This document shows, one piece after another, positions 48,559-64,000 of a DNA stretch of 64,000 nucleotides. A model generated the notes under the pieces. That model did no database searches. It saw nothing but the letters and a program-made list of their open reading frames with translations, and was not told the origin of the DNA. The stretch is from Plantago major. Taxonomy: Eukaryota > Streptophyta > Magnoliopsida > Lamiales > Plantaginaceae. The stretch lies in contig JAIFAC010000304.1 in assembly GCA_026545765.1 (NCBI GenBank), forward strand, positions 62,001-126,000, in the 5' to 3' direction. Numbering within the stretch: position 1 is the first letter of the stretch; every line of letters begins with the position of its first letter. A program made the translations under genes and the position numbers.

Positions 48559-50840
48559 TCTTGATCCTTTAATGCTTCTTCTATAGTTTTAGTTCAATAT
48601 TTGAGATGAAACATCCATAGAGGCAATTTTCATTTTCAACATTGCTCTTCTAGTTCTAACTCCTCGTCTAACGGATCGATCACATCCTTCGTGATGATTT
48701 CTTATCCATTTCATAATGGGTTTTGAATTAGTAGGATCAATATCATTTTGATCCTAATGTGAGTCAATATGATCTTGATGGGATACTTGTGCAAGATTCA
48801 GATATCCTACATGGGAAATGCCATTGATATCCGACACTTTTTCAAAGGTTAGTGATATCCGAATTTGATTTTCAAAGAATCTCATTCTCGTAAACCTCTT
48901 CATTCTCAAGAACCTATTCCATTTCGAATTCTCATAGGAAATTCTTCATCATGTCTTAGAGTCATCCGTTGTTACTAAGCAATGGTCGCTTTCATCACGA
49001 TTCATCCCTAAGTGATTGATAGAATTGTTTCTTTTGAGGATTCTTCTTCGTAATCTCTAATCATCGCTTCTTTGAACCTATCCGAGATCATCATTTAAGG
49101 GTATTTTCGTTTCTTTCAGAGAAAACTACATGAACAAATTCTTCAATCTTTTGCTCTTTTGTTGTAGATTCTATAGCTTTGCATCGAGAATAACCAAGAA
49201 ATACTCCTTCATCCGCCTTTGGTTGAAATGTTATCAAGTACTCTTTCCATTGTTAAGAACGAAACATCTACAACCAAAGGCCCTTAGATGCTTGATATTA
49301 GGGGTCTACCAATCAAAAGCTCATAAGGAGTTTGTCATGGTGCTTGTTAATCGACATCTATTTCGAGTGTAGCAGTCGAGTTTATAGCTTCAACCCAATA
49401 GATTTCACTTATTTCAAAGGTCGTCAGCATTGTTCTTGCCGCTTTTTTTAGGGTCCTATTCTTCCTTTCAAGAACACCATTTTATTGTGGTGTTCTTACT
49501 AAGATAGTTGATGTCAGATACCTTGCGTACAAAACTCTTTATGTAATCGTTCACAAACTCGCATCATGGTCTGCTCTAATTACGATACCTTGTCATTTTT
49601 CATGACTTCAAGCTTATTCAAAGAAGTCAGTATCTCAACCCTTGCATCGATTTTTGTTTGAGAAATATAACCCAAGTGAATCTTGAGTAATCATCAATAA
49701 TAACTGCACATACTTCTTTCCCGCATAACTAGTTACAGAGGATTCAAAAGATCCATATATAACATTTGCAAGGGCCTTTCACCGGAATGTCTAGTTATAG
49801 ACTTGAAAATGTTTTCGATTGTTTTCCCATTCGCAAGTCGAGCATATACCATCTTTTCTATATGTCATTTTGGGTAAACCAACCACCAATTCTTTCTCGC
49901 TAGCTTGTTCGTAGTTTTCAAATTCAAGTGACTCATTCTTTTCTTCAAGCAGGCTGATTGACTCACCATGAGACATTCTTCATTGTATGATGCCCAATCA
50001 ACAACATAAAGATCTCCTTTCGCCTAGCAACCAAGATCGCTGGCTTTGACTCATTGTCAATGACTTTGCATAGTTTTGACTTAATCTTACAAAGATACCC
50101 TTTGTCACTAGTCGACTCATGCTTAGGAGATTATATTTCAATCCTTTACATGTAGTACTTTAGATTGTAAGGGCTCCAAACTTCGATTGCCAAATCCTAT
50201 CGTTGATTTTCATCTCCTCTAGCAAATCTAATAATCGTCCATCATCGCATTTTCTCAGTAGTTAATCGATTTGCTTTGTCTCCGTCATGTGCTTCCCACA
50301 TCCGCTATCAAAATGCCACTTTGATCGGTCTTTAGAGTATTCTCACAAGACAGAAACAGAGATTGTGTTCTCATACCAACAATGGAACTATCTCGACTAA
50401 AGAATTTTCCAAGAGGAATCCATTTTGAATGAATTTCTTAGAACATTCTTTTGTCTAATAGGAACATAAGGATGAATTCTAGTTAAATGATTAGTATCAT
50501 TGTTATTAAGAACTATTTTCTTCCTCGTGTGTTCCTTAGTGCTCCATTTCGTGCTTTCAGACACCGCTGTTTCGAGTCCGCTTCTCAAGAAACTTAGCTT
50601 TCCTAGCCGATTTCTTCTAGCTCGGCATTCGATTTTCAGTGCTCGACTCATCTTCCACATCCGATAATTGCCGTGAGCAATTTAGCCTTTAACCATCGTT
50701 TTGCTTTTGTTTATACTCAAGCAAGTCAAGCTTCCACGGCTTTATAGCCAATGCCATTTCGAGCTGTGCTATCTCGAAGTTCTCATCTCAAAGCCTTTGC
50801 TAGTCTCGAACGCCTAGTTTCCTTTCGCCGCTTAATTCAT

Positions 50841-51584
50841 CAAATACCGCTTAGTTATATTTTATACTACAATTCACCTACTAATTCAAGAATTTCAAAT
50901 AAGAGAACTAAGTCTTAGTTATATTTTATACTACAATTCGGCAAATTTAGTTATGTTCAACAAGAATTTCAAATAAGAGAACAAAGCCTTATATGTCTAC
51001 TTGTTAAGATTGGAATATGTTACTAAACGCTCCTAAATATATCTTCCAGATATTAAATTACAATCATTTGATTTAATTCTATGTGTGTCTTACCTCAATA
51101 CACCGCACTCAAAATTCAAAACTATCGAACCATGTATCTAAACACCACATAGTTTGTGATTGTCGAGTCCATTGGAATAACAACCCATTATGTCGATCAC
51201 CTTAACCTCTCAAATAAAACTTCTCACATCTTTTGATTAATCATTAATTTGAGGAGTAATTCTTCTAAAATACTTGGTCTATATAAGAAAGAAATTATAT
51301 CACAAGAAAATTATCGATATTATTACTAAAACATCTATATTCTCAACATTGGTATTTTTCATATTGCAATACAATTATTTTGTTAACAACATAGACGTTT
51401 TGATTAATAACATGGATGGTTTTATTGATAATATAGTTCCTCAGATAAAGCTTATGTAGAAACCGCTCTCATGAGATTTGTGTCGAGAATCCAATATCAT
51501 TATTTTATTCAATATTAATATAAGCATATAGTTTATTTTGTCCATCATAAAAGTGAATGGAAAATTAGAACGGACGGACAGTAA
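50841..51584. other. AT-rich intergenic stretch
   Basis: No gene recognised. The phrase TTATATTTTATACTACAATTC occurs twice (near 50846 and 50918) with similar following sequence, a short local duplication next to the truncation point of the Copia element. Confidence 0.5.
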
Positions 51585-51587
51585 TTA

Positions 51588-52230
51588 GCCTCGTTTTTCA
51601 AATTAAATTTATCGAATCGAATGGAATCGAATCAAATCAAATGAGTCAAATCAAACGAATCAAATCAAACGAATCAAGAAATTACATTTGTCCCATTTTT
51701 AATAATAATGAATACTACATCCTATTCATTAATAAATTCGTAAGGAGACTTTTTTCAGACGCCGATCAGATTATCGCAAATTACACGATAAAAGAATATA
51801 ATAAAATTATATTATAAAAATAAATTAAGTATATTGACTAACATAACTTTGTTTTATACTTTTTTATGTAATTTGTAGAGTTTGGTTTGACTTTAGTTTG
51901 GATAACTTGTTTTTATTTATTGTTTGAGAAAACTCAACGATACTGAGTTTACTTATCGTTTCTAATATCTTCCAATAAAAGAATACGCCGATTTTTGTTG
52001 TAGATACGACAAAGTATGTGAACCATTGAATGGTACTTCATGTTCTCGTAGCTTATCTTAATTCAACTTTTACTAAAAGAAGGGTAATTAATCAGAATTA
52101 TACTTTTTATTTCATCGATCTACTAAAAGTCAGATTAAAAAGAAAGAAAGAAAAAGGCCGAAAATATCTCAATTTGATAAATTTTCTTATTTTCTTCATA
52201 CAAAATACGTTACAGAATAAACGATAAAAT

Positions 52231-52284
<54 letters not shown>

Positions 52285-52355
52285 TTAATGAACTGAAGAG
52301 AATGAATCAAGACGAAATTGAATCGAATCAACGAAGCAAATAAGTTAATGTAGCC
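51588..52355. mobile_element. Tourist-like MITE upstream of the ABCC gene
   Basis: Flanked by TTA on both sides (51585-51587 and 52356-52358), the target of PIF/Harbinger-type elements. The ends GCCTCGTTTTT and AATGTAGCC are imperfect inverted repeats, and subterminal AATCGAATC-type short repeats occur on both arms. Related to 58881-59040. It contains the (AAT)n tract. Non-coding. Confidence 0.65.
52230..52285. repeat. (AAT)n microsatellite
   Basis: About 18 units. On the minus strand it reads as a leucine run, which is not a gene. Confidence 0.95.
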
Positions 52356-52419
52356 TTAAGAATATACTTCATCCGTTCCGATCAGAATCTCCCACCTTTC
52401 ATTTTAATTCTTCATTCAT

Positions 52420-52428
52420 CTATATATA
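52420..52428 (+). promoter_or_regulatory. Candidate TATA box of the ABCC gene
   Basis: CTATATATAT lies 140 bases before the ABCC start codon, a plausible distance for a plant core promoter. A Stowaway-like left end (ACTTCATCCGTTCCGATC near 52376) lies just upstream, so the promoter may be partly MITE-derived. Confidence 0.4.
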
Positions 52429-52567
52429 TGCGAAAAGTTTAGAATGATTTAGTGATCTTCCTCTTGCGTTCATTATAAACCTATAACATTGCCGTATCAT
52501 CAGCAGCTACTATTAAACCCAAACGAACGAAAACGACGAAAGCTGGACAAAAATCGAAACAACAACA

Positions 52568-58627
<6,060 letters not shown>

Positions 58628-58877
58628 GTATAAGATGTATATCTGCTGCTGAAAGACATTCGACGGGTATGGATTTGATGATGACGATGATGAAAAGCTG
58701 AAATATCTCACTTGAGTTTTGTGATATGTTTAGCAAGCAGAAAACATCTCAAATAGTACACTATTTCCAGAGTGAAGTTGTATAGATCTCAAATACTAGT
58801 AATATATTCCATCAATTTGATGCTTTTGCTGTATTTCAGCATTACTTATAATCGACTTTCTACAATATATTATTTAC
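58628..58877 (+). other. 3' untranslated region and flank of the ABCC gene
   Basis: No canonical AATAAA is seen. T-rich and AATATATTCC-type sequence near 58795-58810 could serve as a plant near-upstream element. Confidence 0.4.
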
Positions 58878-58880
58878 TAA

Positions 58881-59040
58881 GGCTCGCTTCTTCAACCGCA
58901 ATTTTCGAATCGAATCGAATCGAAATTGTAGATAAAATATAACTAAACAGAATTGAACCGAATCGAATGAAGCCAACAAGAGAATGGTAGCCTTAATCGA
59001 ATCGAATCGAATGAAGCTTTTCGCTAAAAGTAATGTAGCC
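58881..59040. mobile_element. Tourist-like MITE downstream of the ABCC gene
   Basis: Flanked by TAA on both sides (58878-58880 and 59041-59043). Ends GGCTCGCTTCTT and AAGTAATGTAGCC. Subterminal AATCGAATCGAATCG repeats as in 51588-52355, the same family. 160 bp. Confidence 0.7.
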
Positions 59041-59043
59041 TAA

Positions 59044-60571
59044 TTGTATGCTTGTCAATGTGTAGTCGACTACTTGACTATGATACTTGTGTGCGGCAGC
59101 AATGATGGGTAGCGTATAAAGAAGTATAGTTTCCTGGTTTATAGCTTTTGCTGTCAAACTAGGTCACATGAATTTGGTGTTGAAGTTGGAAAGAATTTAA
59201 GTGTGAGAACATGGGGTTAAATGTAATGATCTGTTCCAACTAATCTATTAGCAGATTAGACTAAAAAGAACATGTTGCAAATTTGTTGCATTACTTTAGG
59301 TAGAATCAGTTGAATGTGATTAATGCTATTTATACTTTTATGGTAAAAATATTGCTTAATTTTGATTCATATCTTGACTTGAGAAACAAACAAAATTAAC
59401 TTTATGATTTGGTATATGTTCACGTATATATATAGGCAGCTGTTTTCTTCTTGTTACTTGTATTTCTAAATGTCAACATAAATTCGCCGTTTATTGAGAA
59501 ATATGCAGGTAAATTTATTGTTTATTTACTTTATTTATTTTATGAAAAGTATTCCAAAATATTGCTTTATTTCTATACATAAAACTATTACATTCTAATT
59601 GTGAATCAATGCATAAAATCATCATAAAAGTTCAACGCAATGTGAAAATGCAAGTCCAAGGCTATGAGTATAGCGTGCTATGTCACCAGGTGATAATATA
59701 TTTTAACATTATAATGTAGATTAATTCGACAAAAGCTTAAATTCTCACAGATAAAATTAAAATCAACTTTCTCTCGAGAGGGAGGAGCAACTTTTAGTTG
59801 TACATACAGTGTCATATTGCCGGGAGAATCACTCATAGCATATCAATTTTCTGCCATGGAATCTCCCATTGAGAGATTCCTCCATCGAACCTTCCATGGT
59901 GAAAGTTATTCATTAAGAAAAATAAATAGTAATATATTTATAATTTTCATTTCAATTTTACTTTTAACTTTAGGTATGGAGGTTGTTTTAAGTCATTTTG
60001 ATAAAATGGGTTAATATATAACTTTATGAAATAATGTGGTTCATTTTAAATTTTAAATTATTTTATTTGCAATTTAAATATAGAAAAATTTAAATTGAAA
60101 AGTGATATGTTTCCTTTAATTGCTTCTCGCCACATCGCCACAAAAATACTATAATCGATAAAGTCATCCAAAAGATATTAAAATCATTCGACGTTAACAT
60201 AGGATGCCAAATTGGTAAATTAACAACTTAATGCACCTTTATGAATTTTGGCTCACTATCCCAAGTGTTTGATATTTCACATAGCATATACCAAAGATAA
60301 AGTGGTTTTTCTATCATGTTTATGAAAAATCCATGCCTTGTCTATTTCAAGAAAAACATCATAAACAATGTTTTTTTTTACTTAACTTCACAATAAATTA
60401 CTTTAAATTGTCCAATGCATTAAAGTTATATTATGAAACTATACATAATTTATTTTACAATATAATTTTATTATATTATCATATGGTATATATGTTAGAA
60501 GTAATTTACATTAAAGTTCGTGAGTAATACAAAAAATTAATGGAATGTATAAATATTATTTTCATAATAAA
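59044..60571. other. AT-rich intergenic stretch
   Basis: Only short frames, none recognised. It contains a nested inverted repeat at 59854-59899: outer arms CCATGGAA/TTCCATGG and inner arms GGAATCTC/GAGATTCC. Confidence 0.5.
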
Positions 60572-60573
60572 TA

Positions 60574-61543
60574 CTCCATCTATGTTTATAGACTAGGCCA
60601 AGGTAGAGAAGGTGAAAAGAAGATCTAGCCTTAAACATATTTCAAGAAACATAAACATTTTTGGTGAACCTGAATATTTCTACATAGTCTTAAACATTTT
60701 GTGAACCTTAAACATTTTCGCATAGTTTTAAACATTTCCGTGAATTCTTATATATTTCTTCAAAAACCTTAAATATTTATTGTTCAAAACCTGAGTATTT
60801 TCCATAAAATCTAAACATTCTTTTTGGCTAACCTTAAACAACTTTGCATAAAATATTATTATTATAATAACAATTGTTTAATCGCATATAACCGCAATGT
60901 TACGATTTAGTGAAACTCAAACATTATGTCATTCTCCTAAAGCTCAAAACATTTTCTAATAAAACCTTCAATTATTTCTCAATAAAAAGAAAACCTAAAC
61001 ATTTATCATGAAACCTAAACACTACCAAAATAATCTCAACTCAAGATAAATTTGCAAATACCCCATTTTTATCAAAATTCTCCAATAACATACTTAATAA
61101 AATTTTCTAGTTAACCAACTTGACCCCAAAATAACATTAGGATTTATAATAACCAAAAAAGTCTGAAATTAATTTTAATGTAAACTCCATACCACTTAAA
61201 TCATTCAAATCAACTTAATATATAATAGAATTAAAGTAAAATCCAATATAAATTTGAATCTTTTTTTTCTTTCTAATACCTCTCGAAGTCCTCTCAGACT
61301 CAACTTCCCGCTGCTCTCGCACATGTTTTAAGATAAAGTCAATATAGTGGGAGAGATAGTGGATAAAGTAGGAAAATATTGAATAAAGTATAAAAGATTG
61401 TGAATAAAGGTACGAGAGATAATGAATAGAGTAGGAGAGATGTGAATAAAATAGGTGAAAGATTTTTCATTTAGAGATGAGAAGTCTTAGCTTTGGACGA
61501 CTCAAAACGGTAAATGGAAAGTTTAGTTTAGAAAAGGAGGGAG
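60574..61543. mobile_element. Composite Stowaway-like element with internal repeat block
   Basis: TA on both sides (60572-60573 and 61544-61545), ends CTCCATCTATG and AAAAGGAGGGAG. The right arm has the usual Stowaway run of GATAGTGGATAAAGTAGG-type phrases. At 970 bp it is much longer than the other copies because a degenerate repeat block and other sequence fill the middle. Confidence 0.6.
60630..61030. repeat. Degenerate repeat block, unit about CCTTAAACATTTTGTGAA
   Basis: Roughly fifteen imperfect units built around CTTAAACATTT at spacings of about 20-30 bases. It is non-coding and lies inside the composite Stowaway-like element. Confidence 0.7.
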
Positions 61544-61545
61544 TA

Positions 61546-62655
61546 TATGATATCTATCGTGGACTAAATGTTAATGCACTGCATCAAGCAAGCTCAAGAA
61601 GTTCCTATGTTTTCTCAAAGCATCCAGCTATATGCTTGTTTTAATATTTTTATTTTAATTAAAGATCACGCGACAAATGTTATCACTTTTGATGTTGACG
61701 AGATCTCTTAGTTTTTTTTCTTTAATCTTTCTATAAGCGCTGGTATATGAGAAGGAGAATTTTTCAAGAAATTTTGATTTTATTTTTTATTTGAAGAAGC
61801 TAAAAGTATTTATTAATTAATAATGGATAGCATAAGATGTGCCTCTCAAGATAAACATTACAACTTCTTCCCTCAGAGCTAATTCCACCAAATACTTAAA
61901 AGAATCACATGTGAAGAATACAACAACAACAATACTCAACACAAAACATTGAACAAGCTTTAATGAACAATGAAGCTTGCTTGAATAAAAAAAAATCAAC
62001 TACGGAATGAAAAGAATGAACTTGCTAGTCTAACCTAACTTCTCAAGAATCCTCTAAAGAAAAGAATTAGACAAAACCTAGCAAAGCTTGGAGAAAGATG
62101 AGATTAGCTATTCTAACTTTTTTGTTCTCTCTCCTTTTCATGAGCTCCACCTCCATATATAAGGTGTAATTTTGCATAAGGTAGAGCCTAGGTTGTTGAT
62201 GCATTCTTTAAGATATCGATTGTCTTATATCTTCTAAAACTTCTCGTAAGTGAATCTTCTATCTTTATCCATTCTCCTAATCAAGTCTTATAGATTAATC
62301 ACACTTGTACGACGCCTCTTATTCATAATAAGACAACCAAAACCATGGAATAAGATTAATATGTGAATAAAGGCAAAACCATGAAAAGAAAGTTAATTGA
62401 AAAGTTGTAATGTATTAAAACAATGTTCCCTTAACACTAATAATAAACATCGAGTACCATTGCTAAACATTGTGCAAAATTCTTTCATTTTCAATTTGAG
62501 CATCTAAAAACCTCTACATGGGATAGACGGACTCTAAAATAACCTCGCTTCTTGATTTCCACACATACCAAACGATCCCATGCCAAACCATGTACCAAAC
62601 TTTCGACACGAGACAAAACAAATCTCGCAAATTCAACCGGATTGTAACTCACATT
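61546..62655. other. Intergenic stretch, unassigned
   Basis: No gene. A TATATAAGG-like box near 62156 and the TC-rich sequence around it could belong to an old minus-strand repeat leader, but no partner repeat is present. Confidence 0.35.
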
Positions 62656-62659
62656 ATCA

Positions 62660-63640
62660 AGACACCGAAATCAAAATCTAATCACACATTAATCAAAGAC
62701 CACGCTTTGAAGCAAAAATCACATTTAAAAAAAGAGGTGAGAATATTTTCCACCTATTTAACGCCACACAACATGCACATCGCCCCATCCTCCCGACGAT
62801 CAAAACTTTTCCTTCTCTTCGGAAGCTGAGTTCTATCTTGATAAGTCTCCAAACGAAATAATTTATCTTGTGGAATCCATTTATTCCACACCACATTCGC
62901 CCACTTAGTGCTTTGGATCCGCTACCTCACTGGACTATGTGATGGCAATTGGTAGCCGCTCTTTTCATTGAATATTCAACAGCTTCAAGCATGCCAAGAC
63001 CAAACAACTGACTTGTGATCTACAAAAGAGTACCTACTCAACATACTTAAAATCGACCAATCACAATATTTTCCTCCCAAGAAAAAAAGATACCATCTCC
63101 AAGACCATAAACCTTCTAAGCCCTGCAGCCTTCCACCTTTACTCTCTATCTATTATCAAAAAATATTTCAATCTCCAAACAAAAGGCCTTTGGAAAAGAT
63201 CACATAACCTCAATCCCCTTCCAACCACTTATCTTTCCAAAAAACGTAGGTTTCATCCCTTACAACTCTAAAAAGCACCGCCCAAAAACCAATCCCTTAC
63301 AACCTACATGTTTTATAATATCTCTCCACAAAATTAGAAGACCATTTTACCCCAAACTCTCCCATTCCTAAAATCTTCAACCACTATATGAAGCTCCTCA
63401 TATTTTGAATTCATTACTTGAATCCACACAAAGCATTCTTTCCCACTAAAAGCCTCCACGCCTGCTTACCTAAAAGGGATAAATCAAACCACTCCAATTT
63501 TTTACCCAATCCATCCGCTCTTTTTCACTTATACTCAACTTCCACATTTCTTTTCCCACCCAAAGACACCTTCCCCAAGCAAAAAATTACATTCGAAGTT
63601 TCTTTTTAGCTTTCTAAGAATAAAGGTCGAACTTTGAAAA
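62660..63640 (-). mobile_element. LINE (L1-type) C-terminal fossil with zf-RVT region
   Basis: Minus strand, right to left. LLGKQAWRLL with ALCVQVMNSKYEEL (near 63460-63360) is the segment after the RT core. VFWKDKWLEGD (near 63240) is the familiar F-W-DRWL motif. KINYFVWRLIKI (near 62850) and a Cys pair near 62775 form the zf-RVT zinc-binding end. Plant L1 elements have this order. The frame is interrupted by several stops and shifts, so it is an old 5'-truncated copy. Confidence 0.7.
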
Positions 63641-64000
63641 GGAGAGGTAATAGTTTATCTAGTGTGTGTTTGCAAATGATTTTTTTTTTTGCTTTTTAAA
63701 ATTAAATTAAAGTAGATTATAGCTCAAGAGTCAAATAGGTTTTGATATATTGCTTAAAAAAACAATTCAAAGTTGCAAAAAGTAGAATTTTGGTGTTTGA
63801 AAACCAAATTTAATTAGTTGACGAATTGAAAAAAAAATTTAGAACTCGCTAAAATATTTTAGAAGCAACCAGTGAAGCAGCTTCTCTATTGGTCGCCTCC
63901 TCTATTTTAGATAAGTTGCATCATAATTTGTAATATAAAATACTAAACCTACTTTTTCTTCTTCAAAATCACAAAAATACTTTTTAAGTATTTGCAAATT
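63641..64000. other. AT-rich end of the window
   Basis: No feature recognised. Confidence 0.5.

Larger units (their letters stand above)
44076..50840 (-). mobile_element. 5'-truncated SIRE-like Copia element, minus strand
   Basis: A relative of the element at 15502-31145. Reading right to left it has gag/integrase remains (49000-50840), RT/RNase H (47240-48558), a shortened 3' region, a polypurine tract (GATCAAAATGGGGG on the minus strand near 45660) and a 3' LTR (44076-45645). No upstream LTR is found; similarity stops near 50840, which leaves out the first part of gag and the primer site. It is more diverged than the 15502 copy and its 3' region is only about 1.6 kb, against 6.6 kb. Broken many times. 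Confidence 0.8.

Noticed and set aside
52107-52331. Leucine-rich small protein on the minus strand
   Set aside because: It is produced by the (AAT)n microsatellite inside a MITE.
60630-61030. CRISPR-like array of short spaced repeats
   Set aside because: The units are degenerate, the spacing is irregular, no cas gene is present and the genome is a plant's.

Overview
The window looks like nuclear DNA from a flowering plant, most likely a eudicot. It is AT-rich, has spliced genes with GT-AG introns, and is dominated by nested plant transposable elements: Copia and Athila/Tat-type LTR elements, a Mutator-like element (MULE), Stowaway- and Tourist-like MITEs, and LINE pieces. I see no rRNA or tRNA genes, no CRISPR array and no bacterial operon structure. 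The species cannot be named from this sequence.

Layout. Bases 1-4423 hold a minus-strand fossil of the putative gypsy-type transposon protein family. A solo LTR with a perfect 5-bp target duplication follows (4424-5617). Bases 6073-33016 are one MULE that has been opened three times: by a Copia solo LTR inside its left terminal inverted repeat, by a 6.2-kb gag-only Athila/Tat-like element, and by a 15.6-kb SIRE-like Copia element. Without the guests the MULE is about 3.35 kb, and its transposase lies in three separated pieces. Just outside the right MULE end are the last two recognisable exons of a WSS1-like DNA-protein-crosslink protease gene (33045-35341), with a solo LTR in the intron between them. 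Bases 35342-44075 are intergenic and carry MITEs, a short non-coding MULE-type element with 9-bp target duplications, another solo LTR and a LINE endonuclease scrap. Bases 44076-50840 are a 5'-truncated minus-strand relative of the SIRE-like element. Bases 52568-58627 are the main host gene, a full-length plant ABCC (MRP-type) transporter in about ten exons, bracketed by two related Tourist-like MITEs. The rest (58628-64000) holds a composite Stowaway-like element with a degenerate repeat block and the reverse-transcriptase C-terminal part of a LINE.

How the parts relate. Two host loci are visible: the ABCC transporter (vacuolar or plasma-membrane export of conjugates, by family) and the WSS1-like remnant. 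The reading frame of both is interrupted by very small length changes, mostly at short runs and tandem dinucleotides, while motifs and splice sites stay intact. In the repeats, copy-to-copy differences pile up where one copy reads CTG or CAG. Together these suggest that part of the apparent decay may be residual consensus error of a long-read assembly, possibly methylation-linked, rather than biology. The most informative structure is the insertion chronology of the nested MULE, and the most novel-looking coding content is the long unassigned 3' region of the SIRE-like element.
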